Made by a program: the position numbers and the translations under genes. A stretch of 34,070 nt of DNA from an uncultured bacterium (lineage in GTDB: Bacteria > Bacillota > Clostridia > Oscillospirales > Oscillospiraceae), in NCBI GenBank assembly GCA_945873205.1, contig CAMCCC010000023.1, positions 1 to 34,070 on the forward strand, written 5' to 3'. Under the pieces are notes generated by a model. The model saw only the letters and a list, made by a program, of their open reading frames with translations, had not been told where the DNA came from and did not search any database. Positions 14,473 through 23,105 of the stretch are shown here, piece after piece. Every line of letters begins with the position of its first letter. Position 1 is the first letter of the stretch.

Positions 14473-16725
14473 GTGGAAAGACTTTGCTTAAAAATCCGCG
14501 GCATTGTGCAGGGCGTGGGCTTCCGGCCTTTTGTGCATAAGCTGGTGCGTCGCTGCGGCCTCAGCGGCTACATAAAAAACACCTCCTCCGGCGTGGAGCT
14601 GGAGCTGGAAGGGGAGCGCCCGGCGCTGGAACGTTTTGTGGCGCTGCTGCCGGAGCAGGCCCCGGTGCTGGCCGTGATTGAGAGCATGGAGGCCAGTTAT
14701 TCCCCGGAACTTCGGGGCTACAAAGGCTTCGAGATCCGTCAGAGCCAACGGGAGGAATTCCGCAACACCCTGATCTCGCCGGACATTGGCATTTGTGAGG
14801 ATTGCCTGCGGGAACTGCGTGACCCCAGGGACCGGCGCTACCGCTATCCCTTCATCAACTGCACCAACTGCGGCCCCCGCTTTACCATTATTAAAGACAT
14901 CCCCTATGACAGGGCCAAGACTTCCATGGCCGGCTTCCCTATGTGCCCGGATTGTGACCGGGAGTATTATGACATTGAGAACCGGCGCTACCATGCCCAG
15001 CCGGATTGCTGCGCCAGCTGCGGCCCCCGGGTGTTTTATCTGGACGGGGCCGGGAAGGAACACCCCGGCGACGGCATTGAACTGGCAAGGGCGGCCCTGA
15101 AGGCAGGGAAGATCGTTGCAGTCAAGGGCCTGGGCGGGATGCACCTGGCCTGCCGCTGTGATGACGAAGCCCTGGTCAGGAAGCTGCGTCGCAGGAAGCA
15201 GCGGGATGAAAAGCCCTTCGCCCTCATGTGCCGGGACGTGGACTGCGTCCGGCGCATCTGCCGCCTGTCGGAAGCGGAGGAGAAAATCCTCACCGGCTTC
15301 CGCCGGCCCATTGTGCTGCTGGAAAAGCGGCAGCCGGGGCTGGACTATCTCAGCGAAAACGGCTACCTGGGCGTGATGCTGCCCTATACGCCGCTGCACT
15401 ATCTGCTGTTTGGGGACGACTTGGATATGCTGGTCATGACCAGCGCCAACCTGTCGGACATGCCCATTCTTTTCAAAAACGCCGAGGCCCTGGAAAAGCT
15501 GCAAGGCATTGCCGACGGCTTCCTGCTCCATGACCGGGAGATTCAGACCCGGTGCGACGATTCCCTGTGCTGGGTGCTGGAGGGGAGGGAATATCCCGCC
15601 CGCCGCTCCCGGGGCTATGTGCCCTTCCCCCTGCGGATGGAGGGGACGCTGCAAAGCATTCTGGCCTGCGGGGCGGAGCAGAAGGCCAGCTTCTGCCTGT
15701 CCAAGGGCAGCTATGTTTTTCCAAGCCAGCACATCGGTGACTTGAAGAACATGGAGACACTGGAGAATTATACCCGGCAGATCGCCCATTTCAAGCGTCT
15801 GTTTGATATAGAACCCACCCTCGCCGCCTGTGACCTGCACCCGGATTATATGTCCACTGAATACGCCCAGTCCCTGGGCCTGCCCCTGGTGCCGGTGCAG
15901 CACCACCACGCCCACCTGGCCGCCTGCATGGCAGATAACGGCCTGGAGGGGGAAGTGATCGGCCTGGTGTGGGACGGCACCGGCTATGGCACCGACGGTA
16001 CCGCCTGGGGCGGGGAGTGCCTGACCGGCGGCTATGAAGCTTTTCAGCGCTTTGGCCATATCCTGCCCATGGCCCTGCCCGGCGGGGACCGGGCCGCAAA
16101 AGAGATCGACCGGCTGGCCTTCAGCCTGCTGTACGCCGCCGGCTGTGATACCTCCTCCATCCCCGGCGCGGAGACATACCGGGCTATGCTGGCGGCGGGG
16201 CTGAACTGTCCCCTGTCCTCCGGCATGGGGCGGCTCTTTGACGGCGTGGCTGCTATCCTGGGCATCAAGACCCGCTGCAGCTATGAAGGCCAGGGCGCCA
16301 TCCTGCTGGAAGCGGCGGCGAAGGACGACGGGGGGACTTACCCCATCCTGCTCTCCGGCCGCCCCCTGGTGTTTGACTGGCGGGAGATGATCCGGGCTAT
16401 TGTGTTGGATCAACAGCAGGGCTTGGATGCCGGCATCATCGCCGCCCGCTTCATGAACACCCTGGTGGAAATGGCAGTAAGGATGGCCGTGGCCGCCCGG
16501 GAGGATACCGGGCTGAACCGGGTCTGTCTCTCCGGGGGCAGCTTCCAGAACATGTATATCATGCACCGGCTGCCTGACCGGCTGCGGGACGAAGGCTTCA
16601 AGGTATATCACCACAGCCGGGTCTCCACCAATGACGAGGGCATCGCCCTGGGACAGCTGATGATTGCCAACGCAAAATGGAAAGGGAAAGAAAATGTGTC
16701 TTGCCGTACCCCTGAAACTGATTGA
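14473..16725 (+). CDS. hypF: Carbamoyltransferase HypF ([NiFe]-hydrogenase maturation)
   Basis: This encodes 750 residues in the full HypF order. Acylphosphatase domain 1-90 (IRGIVQGVGFRPFVHKL); two zinc fingers with C108, C111, C130, C133 and C158, C161, C180, C183; a YrdC-like domain (about 200-385); and a Kae1-like domain with VQHHHAH near residue 475 and RVCLSGGSFQN near 685. It converts carbamoyl phosphate to carbamoyl-AMP and passes the group to the C-terminal Cys of HypE, the first step in making the CN ligands of the active-site iron. The GTG start at 14473 follows GAGGG; an ATG does not fit the acylphosphatase start. It overlaps hypC by 32 nt. Confidence 0.97.
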   Translation: MERLCLKIRGIVQGVGFRPFVHKLVRRCGLSGYIKNTSSGVELELEGERPALERFVALLPEQAPVLAVIESMEASYSPELRGYKGFEIRQSQREEFRNTLISPDIGICEDCLRELRDPRDRRYRYPFINCTNCGPRFTIIKDIPYDRAKTSMAGFPMCPDCDREYYDIENRRYHAQPDCCASCGPRVFYLDGAGKEHPGDGIELARAALKAGKIVAVKGLGGMHLACRCDDEALVRKLRRRKQRDEKPFALMCRDVDCVRRICRLSEAEEKILTGFRRPIVLLEKRQPGLDYLSENGYLGVMLPYTPLHYLLFGDDLDMLVMTSANLSDMPILFKNAEALEKLQGIADGFLLHDREIQTRCDDSLCWVLEGREYPARRSRGYVPFPLRMEGTLQSILACGAEQKASFCLSKGSYVFPSQHIGDLKNMETLENYTRQIAHFKRLFDIEPTLAACDLHPDYMSTEYAQSLGLPLVPVQHHHAHLAACMADNGLEGEVIGLVWDGTGYGTDGTAWGGECLTGGYEAFQRFGHILPMALPGGDRAAKEIDRLAFSLLYAAGCDTSSIPGAETYRAMLAAGLNCPLSSGMGRLFDGVAAILGIKTRCSYEGQGAILLEAAAKDDGGTYPILLSGRPLVFDWREMIRAIVLDQQQGLDAGIIAARFMNTLVEMAVRMAVAAREDTGLNRVCLSGGSFQNMYIMHRLPDRLRDEGFKVYHHSRVSTNDEGIALGQLMIANAKWKGKENVSCRTPETD

Positions 16726-16915
16726 GATCAACGGAAAAAACGCCACCGGCGAAGCCATGGGTATGACCCGGCAAGTGCGGGTGGATTTCATAAAAGACCC
16801 CCAGGTGGGGGATTATGTAATGGTTCATGCCGGCTTTGCCATTGAGCGGCTGCCGGAGGGCCAGGCTCTGGCGGACCTGGAGGCCTGGGAGGAAATGGAG
16901 GCTGCCCTTGAGTAA
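16694..16915 (+). CDS. hypC: Hydrogenase maturation chaperone HypC
   Basis: This encodes 73 residues starting MCLAVPLKL. Cys2, exposed after Met removal, is the invariant residue that carries the Fe(CN)2CO unit and contacts the hydrogenase large subunit. The rest fits the OB-like HypC fold (TRQVRVDFI, VGDYVMVHAGFAIERL). The start is fixed by the MC motif; the longer frame upstream lies within hypF. It ends by overlapping the hypD start by 8 nt, so the two partners, which form a complex, are translationally coupled. Confidence 0.95.
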   Translation: MCLAVPLKLIEINGKNATGEAMGMTRQVRVDFIKDPQVGDYVMVHAGFAIERLPEGQALADLEAWEEMEAALE

Positions 16916-17978
16916 CACCGGCACCCAAAAGCTCCTGGCAGCCATCGAAGCCCTGGGTGACCGCCCCATGAACCTGATGGAAGTCTGCGGCACCCATACC
17001 ATGGCTATCGCCCGCTCCGGGCTGAAAAGCCTGCTGCCGGGGAACATCCGGCTGCTGTCCGGCCCCGGCTGCCCGGTGTGCGTCACCCCGGCGGAAATTA
17101 TCGACGGCGTGCTGGAACTGGCCATGGAAAAGAATGTGATCATCGCCAGCTATGGCGATATGCTCCGGGTTCCCGGCAGCACCCCGGGGGACAGCCTCCT
17201 GCGGCGCCGGGCTTTGGGCGCCCGGGTGGAGATCGTCTATTCCCCGGTGGATGCGGTGAGCCTGGCCAAAGAAAACCCCGGCAGGGAAGTGGTGTTCCTG
17301 GGCGTGGGCTTTGAGACTACCGCCCCCGGTACCGCCGCCGCCGTGCTGACGGCCCAGGAGGAAGGGGTCAATAACTTCTCCGTCCTGTCCATGCTGAAAA
17401 CCGTGGAGCCGGCCCTGCGCACCCTGATCGCCATGGAGGGCTTTCAGGTGGACGGTTTCCTCTGCCCCGGCCATGTGGGCAGCATCATCGGCGAGGCGGG
17501 TTTCCGCTTCCTGCCGGAGGAATACGGCTTACCCGGGGTGATCGCCGGCTTTGACCCGGAGGAGATCCTGCTGGCGGTGTACCATCTGGCGAAGCAGATC
17601 ACGGAAGGCCACCCCCGGCTGGAAAATGATTACCGGCGTGCCGTCCGGCCGGAGGGCAACCCCCTGGCCCAGGCTATGCTGAACCGTTGCTTTGTTCCCC
17701 GGCGGGAGCTCTGGCGGGGGCTGGGAAGCATCGAAAACAGCGGCCTTGGTCTGAAAGAGGAATTGGCCGCCTTCGACGCGGAAAAGAAGTTCGGCCTGAC
17801 CGCCGCCCCGGCGGCGAATCCCACGGCCTGCCGCTGCGGGGACGTGATCTGCGGCCGCCTCAGCCCGGAGGCTTGCCCCCTGTTTAGCCGGCGCTGTACG
17901 CCGGAGGACCCGGTGGGGCCCTGCATGGTCTCCTCCGAGGGAGCCTGCGCCGCGGCCTACAAATACAGAGGTATCTGA
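16908..17978 (+). CDS. hypD: Hydrogenase maturation protein HypD (Fe-S scaffold)
   Basis: This encodes 356 residues. The start is TTG at 16908, overlapping the hypC stop, with GGAGG 6 bp upstream; it yields the expected N-terminus (SNTGTQKLLAAIE) and places the hallmark MEVCGTHTMAI (C27) and SGPGCPVCVTP (C55, C58) in their usual positions. GFETTAP and LCPGHVGSIIG follow. The Cys-rich C-terminal part, with CRCGDVICG and later Cys in the last 45 residues, holds the [4Fe-4S] cluster. HypD and HypC assemble the Fe(CN)2CO group. Confidence 0.96.
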   Translation: MSNTGTQKLLAAIEALGDRPMNLMEVCGTHTMAIARSGLKSLLPGNIRLLSGPGCPVCVTPAEIIDGVLELAMEKNVIIASYGDMLRVPGSTPGDSLLRRRALGARVEIVYSPVDAVSLAKENPGREVVFLGVGFETTAPGTAAAVLTAQEEGVNNFSVLSMLKTVEPALRTLIAMEGFQVDGFLCPGHVGSIIGEAGFRFLPEEYGLPGVIAGFDPEEILLAVYHLAKQITEGHPRLENDYRRAVRPEGNPLAQAMLNRCFVPRRELWRGLGSIENSGLGLKEELAAFDAEKKFGLTAAPAANPTACRCGDVICGRLSPEACPLFSRRCTPEDPVGPCMVSSEGACAAAYKYRGI

Positions 17979-17979
17979 A

Positions 17980-18978
17980 ATGGATGAAATCATAAGCCTG
18001 GATTACGGCAGCGGCGGGAAAAAGACCGCCCGCCTGATTGAAAAGCTGATCCTTCCCCGGCTGGATAACCCGGCTCTGCGGGAACTGGGGGACGGTGCCA
18101 TTGTGGACGGCGGCGAGAAGCTGGTCTTTTCTACCGACAGCTTTGTGGTCAGCCCCCTGTTCTTCCCCGGCGGGGACATTGGCAAGCTCTCCGTCTGCGG
18201 CACGGTGAACGATTTGAGCATGTGCGGGGCGGAGCCAAAGTATTTAAGCTGTTCTTTCATCATTGAAGAGGGCTTCCCCTTTTCGGAGCTGGAGCGGATC
18301 GTGGAGTCCATGGCCGTCCAGTGTGAGAAGGCCGGGGTGCAGATCGTCACCGGCGACACCAAGGTGGTGGAAAAAGGCCGGGGCGACGGCATCTATATCA
18401 ACACCGCCGGCATCGGCGTCCTGCGCCATCCGGGGCTCGGCCCAGGAAATATCCGCCCCGGTGACAAGGTGCTTGTCTCCGGCTTTGTAGGGGACCACGG
18501 CACCGCGGTGATGCTGGCCAGAAATCAGATGATGCAGGGGGAGATCGCCTCTGACTGCGCGGCCCTGAACGGCCTGACGGAAGCCATCCTCAGCGTTGCC
18601 CCCGGCGTCCGGATCCTGCGGGACCCCACCAGAGGGGGCGTGGCCACCACCCTCAACGAGTTTGTGGAGGGCACGGCCCTGGGTATCGAGCTGGAGGAAG
18701 CCCGGATCCCGGTGCGGCCCCAGGTGCAGGCCGCCTGCGATATGCTGGGGCTGGACCCGCTGTACTGCGCCAACGAGGGCAAGCTGCTGGCTGTGGCGGC
18801 CCCGGAGGATGCGGACAAGGTTCTTGCCGCCATGAAGAATCACGAGCTGGGCACTGACGCCGCCATTATCGGCGAAGTGACGGAGCGCTATCCCGGCAAG
18901 CTGACCATGCGCACCGCCTTCGGCGGCAGCCGGGTGCTGCAGAAGCTCTCCGGCGCACAGCTTCCCAGAATCTGTTAG
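17980..18978 (+). CDS. hypE: Hydrogenase maturation protein HypE (carbamoyl dehydratase)
   Basis: This encodes 332 residues of the PurM/AIR-synthase fold: LDYGSGGKKTARLIEK, FSTDSFVVSPLFFPGGDIGK, VCGTVNDLSMCGAEP, TGDTKVVEKGRGDG, RDPTRGGVATTLNE. It ends in PRIC, the invariant C-terminal Cys (C332) that receives the carbamoyl group from HypF and is dehydrated to thiocyanate. It begins 1 base after the hypD stop. A 46-bp AT-rich gap follows before the structural genes. Confidence 0.97.
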   Translation: MDEIISLDYGSGGKKTARLIEKLILPRLDNPALRELGDGAIVDGGEKLVFSTDSFVVSPLFFPGGDIGKLSVCGTVNDLSMCGAEPKYLSCSFIIEEGFPFSELERIVESMAVQCEKAGVQIVTGDTKVVEKGRGDGIYINTAGIGVLRHPGLGPGNIRPGDKVLVSGFVGDHGTAVMLARNQMMQGEIASDCAALNGLTEAILSVAPGVRILRDPTRGGVATTLNEFVEGTALGIELEEARIPVRPQVQAACDMLGLDPLYCANEGKLLAVAAPEDADKVLAAMKNHELGTDAAIIGEVTERYPGKLTMRTAFGGSRVLQKLSGAQLPRIC

Positions 18979-19024
18979 CAAATCAATTTTATATAAAAAA
19001 GCACAACATCGAGAGGTGAAATGA

Positions 19025-19423
19025 ATGCAGGAGTACAAGAGAATTGACATCAGCAAGGATCAGGTGGTGCCTGTGGCCGAGCGGATGCGCCGGGAGGGCC
19101 GGTATCTGGTGATGATCCATGGCTTCATCAACAACGATGGGCAGATGGATGTCTCCTATGATTACGCCGTGGACCCGGCCATCGAGTCCTACCATGTGGT
19201 GGGGGAGACGGTGCTGCCCTCCATCGGTGCCATCTATGACACCGCGGCTACCTGGCCGGAAAGAGAGCTCAACGAGCTTTTCGCCGTGGAGTTTGAGGGT
19301 CTGGACACTTCCAAGCGGCTGTTTTTGCCGGAGGATATGCTGGAGACTCAGGGCAAGGGCCAGATCATGGTCATGCCCCTCAGCGAGCTTGTAGAGAAAA
19401 ATCTAGGAGGAGACGGAAAATGA
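19025..19423 (+). CDS. Hydrogenase subunit, NuoC-like (MbhK/EchD equivalent)
   Basis: This encodes 132 residues. The C-terminal part, ATWPERELNELFAVEFEGLD then KRLFLPEDML, is the 30-kDa NADH dehydrogenase subunit (NuoC) signature, in which WxERE-x-x-D/E-x-F is conserved. In group 4 hydrogenases this small soluble subunit packs against the catalytic large subunit. At 132 residues it is shorter than MbhK, giving a minimal version. ATG at 19025 follows GAGAGGTGA; a nearer ATG at 19021 is out of frame. It overlaps the large subunit by ATGA (4 nt), so expression is coupled. Confidence 0.9.
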   Translation: MQEYKRIDISKDQVVPVAERMRREGRYLVMIHGFINNDGQMDVSYDYAVDPAIESYHVVGETVLPSIGAIYDTAATWPERELNELFAVEFEGLDTSKRLFLPEDMLETQGKGQIMVMPLSELVEKNLGGDGK

Positions 19424-20502
19424 GCTATATTGTTCCCATCGGCCCCTACCATCCTGCCCTGGAAGAGCCTATCCACGCCAAGCTCTATACCGAGGGTGAA
19501 GTGATCAAGGACGCCGAGGTTTTCGTGGGCTACAACCACCGGGGCATCGAGAAGCTGGCCACCGAGCGCAACGCCATCCAGACTCTGGTCCTGGTGGAGC
19601 GGGTCTGCGGCATCTGCTCTCACTCCCACGCCTTTACCTACGCCATGTGCGTGGAGAACATCAACGGCGTGGAAGTGCCCAAGAGAGGCCAGTACATCCG
19701 CGTCATCACCGCCGAGCTGGAGCGGCTGCACTCCCACTTCCTGTGGCTGGGCATCGCCTGCCACATCATCGGCCATGACAGCATGTTCATGCACATCTGG
19801 GATGAGCGTGAGCTGGTGATGGACCTGCTGGAGAAGATGACCGGTAACCGTGTCAACTACGCCATGATCACCATCGGCGGCGCACGGCGGGATATTGACG
19901 ATGATCTGCGGCGGGAGCTGCTCTCCGCCTGCCAGAAGCTGAAAGGCCCCCTGGACCGTATTGCCGAGATCGCCCTTACCGACAAGACCATCGCCATGCG
20001 CACCAAGGGCGTGGGCGTGCTGACCAGGGAGGACGCCATCCGCATGGGCGCCGTGGGCCCCCATGCCAGAGCCTCCGGCGTGGCCATTGACGTGCGCAAG
20101 GATGCTCCCTATTCCTCTTATGAGGACTTTGACTTCAAGGTTCACACCGTGGACAGCGGCGACGTGTTCGCCCGTGTGCTGGTGCGTGTGCTGGAGTGCT
20201 ATGAGAGCATCAAGATCATCCGCCAGGCGCTGGAGAATCTGCCGGAAGGCCCCATCAACCTGGGCAACAAGCTGCCCAAGATCAAAGAGGGCCAGGCGGT
20301 CTGCCGTCATGAGGCTCCCCGGGGCCAGCTGAGCCACATGGTAGTGGGCGACGGCGGCTTCAACAACCACCGGGTCAGCGTCCATGTGCCCAGCTATAAG
20401 AACACCCCCACCATCCCCCATATGCTCCGGGGCAACACCGTGGCCGACGCTGGCCTGATCATCGCCAGCATCGACCCCTGCTTCAGCTGCCTGGACCGGT
20501 AA
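19420..20502 (+). CDS. Group 4 [NiFe]-hydrogenase large (catalytic) subunit (MbhL/EchE equivalent)
   Basis: This encodes 360 residues. All four nickel-iron ligands are present: R61-V-C63-G-I-C66-S-H-S-H (L1 motif) and DPC354-FSC357 (L2 motif). This separates it from complex I NuoD, which lacks them. GPYHPALEEP, GYNHRGIEKLA, and ERLHSHFLWLG are family motifs. The protein stops three residues after C357 (LDR), so there is essentially no C-terminal peptide to cleave during maturation. It produces or uses H2 at the cytoplasmic face with electrons from the small-subunit chain. It is followed 1 base later by hypA. Confidence 0.96.
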   Translation: MSYIVPIGPYHPALEEPIHAKLYTEGEVIKDAEVFVGYNHRGIEKLATERNAIQTLVLVERVCGICSHSHAFTYAMCVENINGVEVPKRGQYIRVITAELERLHSHFLWLGIACHIIGHDSMFMHIWDERELVMDLLEKMTGNRVNYAMITIGGARRDIDDDLRRELLSACQKLKGPLDRIAEIALTDKTIAMRTKGVGVLTREDAIRMGAVGPHARASGVAIDVRKDAPYSSYEDFDFKVHTVDSGDVFARVLVRVLECYESIKIIRQALENLPEGPINLGNKLPKIKEGQAVCRHEAPRGQLSHMVVGDGGFNNHRVSVHVPSYKNTPTIPHMLRGNTVADAGLIIASIDPCFSCLDR

Positions 20503-20503
20503 G

Positions 20504-20845
20504 ATGCACGAGCTTGCCATTACCGAAAGCGTTATCGACCTGATCAACCGGGAGGCAAAGGACAAGGGCTTTCAGAAGGTTCTTGCCATCAGCCTCCGGG
20601 TGGGCGAATATTCCGGCCTGATCCCGGCGTGTATTCAGGAATTCTTCCCCATTGCCGCCAGGGGCAGCATCGCCGAGGGCGCGGAGTTGGACATTCAGAG
20701 CGTACCCGCCGCCTTCCGCTGCCTGGATTGCAGCTATGAGGGCCCGGTGGAGCGGAAAGCCGCCTGCTGTCCTGACTGCGGCAGCACCGCCATCCGCATG
20801 ACCGCCGGCAGGGAGTTCTTTGTGGACAGCCTGAAGGTCGAATAA
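20504..20845 (+). CDS. hypA: Hydrogenase nickel incorporation protein HypA
   Basis: This encodes 113 residues. The N-terminal MHELAITESV includes His2 of the MHE nickel-binding motif. The zinc site is C73, C76, C89, C92 (FRCLDC, CCPDCG). It delivers Ni to the large subunit, usually with the GTPase HypB, which is not found in this window. Unusually it lies between the catalytic and membrane genes of the hydrogenase instead of beside the other hyp genes. No ribosome binding site of its own is clear; the 1-base gap suggests coupling to the large subunit. Confidence 0.95.
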   Translation: MHELAITESVIDLINREAKDKGFQKVLAISLRVGEYSGLIPACIQEFFPIAARGSIAEGAELDIQSVPAAFRCLDCSYEGPVERKAACCPDCGSTAIRMTAGREFFVDSLKVE

Positions 20846-20897
20846 ATACAGAAATACAGACAGGGTACGCCCCGTCTATGAAAGGAGAGCTTCAAAC

Positions 20898-21419
20898 TTG
20901 CGTAAGACCACATTCGCAGGCGTGGTATCCACCTTTGTGGTGTGCTACGTTTTCTGGATCCTGCTGACCTGGAGCCTGGATAGCCAGGAATTGATCTACG
21001 GTGCTGTTGTCAGCCTGGCAGTGGCGCTGTTCTCGTCCCGGTTCTTCATCCATGAGAAGGCCAGCTGGTTCTTCAACCCCGTCAAGCTCATCAACGGCAT
21101 TGTTTTCTGGCTGTTTATCTTCCCGGTGGAACTGATCAAGGCCAACGTGGATGTAGCCAAGCGCTGCTTCACCGGCTGCAAGAACGTGAACCCCGGCATT
21201 GTGAAGATCCCCGTTGACCTGAAGAGTATGTATGGTCAGGCCGCTCTGGCCAATGCCATCACCCTCACCCCCGGCACCATCACCATGGAGATCACCGAGG
21301 AAGAGGGCCAGACCTATTACTACGTTCACTGGATTGACGCCAGGCTCCCCGGCGGCCAGGAGGCCGGCGAGGCCATCAAGGGCCGGCTGGAGCGTGGCCT
21401 CAGGAGGGTTTGGGAATGA
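20898..21419 (+). CDS. Mrp/Mnh antiporter subunit E-like hydrogenase subunit (MbhA equivalent)
   Basis: This encodes 173 residues with two or three N-terminal membrane helices (about 8-27, 33-45, 58-80) and a cytoplasmic C-terminal domain. NPVKLINGIVFWLFIFPVEL, ANAITLTPGTITMEI and the YVHWIDA stretch are characteristic of MrpE/MnhE. The start is TTG at 20898 with AAAGGAGAG 8 bp upstream. It begins the Mrp-like ion module that distinguishes Mbh-type from simpler Ech-type hydrogenases. The stop overlaps the next start. Confidence 0.93.
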   Translation: MRKTTFAGVVSTFVVCYVFWILLTWSLDSQELIYGAVVSLAVALFSSRFFIHEKASWFFNPVKLINGIVFWLFIFPVELIKANVDVAKRCFTGCKNVNPGIVKIPVDLKSMYGQAALANAITLTPGTITMEITEEEGQTYYYVHWIDARLPGGQEAGEAIKGRLERGLRRVWE

Positions 21420-21709
21420 AAGACCTGATTATTTTTTCCGTGTGCCTGGGCGCGCTTGCCCTGCTGAACTTTTACCGTTTTGTCAAAGGCCCCAACGCGG
21501 CGGACCGTATGGTGGCCGCTGACAGCACTGACATTCTGATTTCCATGGCCATGATGCTTTTCTCCCTCTACAGCGGACGGGGCATCTACCTGGACATCGC
21601 CATCATCACCGCCATGCTTGGCATCATCAACACCATGCTGGTGGGCAGATATCTGGACAAAAGGAGGTGGGTCTATCATGACGATGACGATCCTGCGGAT
21701 AATAATTGA
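21416..21709 (+). CDS. Mrp subunit F-like hydrogenase subunit (MbhB equivalent)
   Basis: This encodes 97 residues with three membrane helices (about 3-20, 35-53, 58-78). FYRFVKGPNAADRMVAADS is the MrpF signature. ATG at 21416 overlaps the previous stop (ATGA) and has AGGAGG 9 bp upstream. The short polar tail (HDDDDPADNN) overlaps the start of the MrpG-like gene by 32 nt. Confidence 0.93.
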   Translation: MKDLIIFSVCLGALALLNFYRFVKGPNAADRMVAADSTDILISMAMMLFSLYSGRGIYLDIAIITAMLGIINTMLVGRYLDKRRWVYHDDDDPADNN

Positions 21710-22031
21710 CCTGCTGATTGCTGTGGGCGTGATCTTCGCCCTGGCCGGCACCATCGGCGTCATGAAGATGCCCGATACCTTCTGCCGTATGCAGGCCAGC
21801 ACCTGCATTACCACCCTGGGCGTGCTGGGCGTTGGCCTGGGTGCCCTGCTTTACACCATCTTTGTCATGGGCTCTGCCGCCACCGCCGTGAAGGTCTGCG
21901 TGATCTGCGGCCTGGTGCTGGTGACCAACCCCGTGGGCGCCCACGCCATTGCCAAGGGCGCTTACCAGGCCGGCATCCGCCCCCGGAAGAAGATGGAGAT
22001 CGAGGATTACAGGAGGGATTTTAATGAGTGA
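21678..22031 (+). CDS. Mrp subunit G-like hydrogenase subunit (MbhC equivalent)
   Basis: This encodes 117 residues with three helices. GTIGVMKMPDTFCRMQASTC and the later TNPVGAHAIAKGAY are the MrpG signature. ATG at 21678 has AGGAGG 10 bp upstream; the frame upstream of it belongs to the overlap with the MrpF-like gene. The conserved PD-xx-R-x-x-A core is intact. In Mrp antiporters, E, F and G form the part implicated in sodium movement. Confidence 0.93.
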   Translation: MTMTILRIIIDLLIAVGVIFALAGTIGVMKMPDTFCRMQASTCITTLGVLGVGLGALLYTIFVMGSAATAVKVCVICGLVLVTNPVGAHAIAKGAYQAGIRPRKKMEIEDYRRDFNE

Positions 22032-22278
22032 GATCATCGTTGTCCTGAATGTTTTGATCATTGTGGGCATGGTGGTGGCCGCTGTGATGGCCGTCCACTT
22101 TGAAAAGCTGCTCAGCTCCGTCATTGCCCTGGGCGTGGTGGGTATCTTTGCTGCGGCGGAGTTCCTGCTGCTGCATGCCCCTGACGTGGCCATTTCCGAG
22201 GCCGCCGTGGGCGCGGCTCTCAGCCCCCTGATCTTTATCGTCACGCTGAAGAAACTGCGAGGAGGGGACGATAAATGA
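22024..22278 (+). CDS. MbhD-like membrane subunit (MrpA C-terminal fragment family)
   Basis: This encodes 84 residues with three helices. FEKLLSSVIALGVVGIFAAA then LLLHAPDVAISEAAVGAALS matches the MbhD/DUF4040 domain (PF13244), in which the PDVA-x-x-E helix carries a conserved acidic residue in the ion path. ATG at 22024 overlaps the previous gene by 8 nt, with AGGAGGGA upstream. In Mrp antiporters this domain is fused to the end of MrpA; here, as in Mbh, it is a separate gene. Confidence 0.9.
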   Translation: MSEIIVVLNVLIIVGMVVAAVMAVHFEKLLSSVIALGVVGIFAAAEFLLLHAPDVAISEAAVGAALSPLIFIVTLKKLRGGDDK

Positions 22279-22640
22279 AGAAATTTCTCACCTGGGTCTG
22301 CCTGGCCGTATTTCTGCTGGTGGGCATCAATGCCGCAGTGACCATGGCCTCCCTGCCCCGCACCTATGACGGCAGCCAGGCCAATGTCCCCGTGTATGAG
22401 CTGCGCCAGGACCCCGCCTCCTATGACGACAGCACCGCCGACGGCGCCGCTGCCGCCATTGTGCAGCAGAACCTGGACAAAACCCATGCCGTCAACGACG
22501 TCACCTCCGTGGTGTTTGACTTCCGTGGTTACGACACCATGGGCGAGGCCTTCATCCTGATGACCGCCGTGGCCGGCGCCACCGTCATTCTCTTTACCAA
22601 AAAGACCAAGAAGGAGGGGAAGAACGATGAAGAAAAATAA
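22275..22640 (+). CDS. MbhE-like membrane subunit
   Basis: This encodes 121 residues: a signal-like N-terminal helix (4-24), an outside loop, then VVFDFRGYDTMGEAFILMTA followed by VAGATVIL, the MbhE / extreme MrpA C-terminal signature (D-x-R-G-x-D-T-x-G-E). It overlaps the previous gene by ATGA and the next by 14 nt. Together with MbhD it replaces the C-terminal portion of MrpA; the large N-terminal antiporter part of MrpA is absent, as in other Mbh complexes. Confidence 0.88.
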   Translation: MKKFLTWVCLAVFLLVGINAAVTMASLPRTYDGSQANVPVYELRQDPASYDDSTADGAAAAIVQQNLDKTHAVNDVTSVVFDFRGYDTMGEAFILMTAVAGATVILFTKKTKKEGKNDEEK

Positions 22641-23094
22641 CATCCATGTCAAGCGCATCATTCAGCGCTGCGGCTGCGATGCCATCCTCCCCCTGACCCT
22701 GGTCTACATTTTCTACATCATCCTGCACGGCCACCTGTCCCCCGGCGGCGGCTTTCAGGGCGGCGTACTGATGGTGGCCGCTGTGCTGCTGATCTACCTG
22801 GGCCATGGCTATCGCAGCACCATCCGTGCCATGCGGCCTGACATTCTGCGCAAGCTGGAGGGTGTGGCCCTCATCGCCTACATTGCCATTGCCATGCTGG
22901 GCGTGGTCTACGGCGCCCAGTTCTGCCAGAACGTGCTGTTTGACAACGGCCCCATCGGCGCGCTGCGCAGCTCCGGCACCATTTCCCTGATGGATGAGGC
23001 CGTGGGTCTCAACGTGCTCACCGGCGTATCCATCCTGGTGCTGTCCATGCTGGGCGTGCTGCTGGGCAAAGATGTGGACAACAAGAAGAAGTGA
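22627..23094 (+). CDS. Mrp subunit B-like hydrogenase subunit (MbhF equivalent)
   Basis: This encodes 155 residues with four helices. YIILHGHLSPGGGFQGGVLM is the diagnostic MrpB/MnhB motif. It overlaps the preceding gene by 14 nt and is followed after 11 nt by the MrpC-like gene, whose ribosome site GAGGTG starts at its stop codon. The longer loop with NVLFDNGPIGALRSSGTIS lies outside the membrane. Confidence 0.94.
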   Translation: MKKNNIHVKRIIQRCGCDAILPLTLVYIFYIILHGHLSPGGGFQGGVLMVAAVLLIYLGHGYRSTIRAMRPDILRKLEGVALIAYIAIAMLGVVYGAQFCQNVLFDNGPIGALRSSGTISLMDEAVGLNVLTGVSILVLSMLGVLLGKDVDNKKK

Positions 23095-23105
23095 GGTGAA
23101 AAGAT

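Noticed and set aside
14488-16791. 767-codon open frame on the minus strand
   Set aside because: Antisense to hypF, whose four domains and metal motifs are all visible; no ribosome site or family match.
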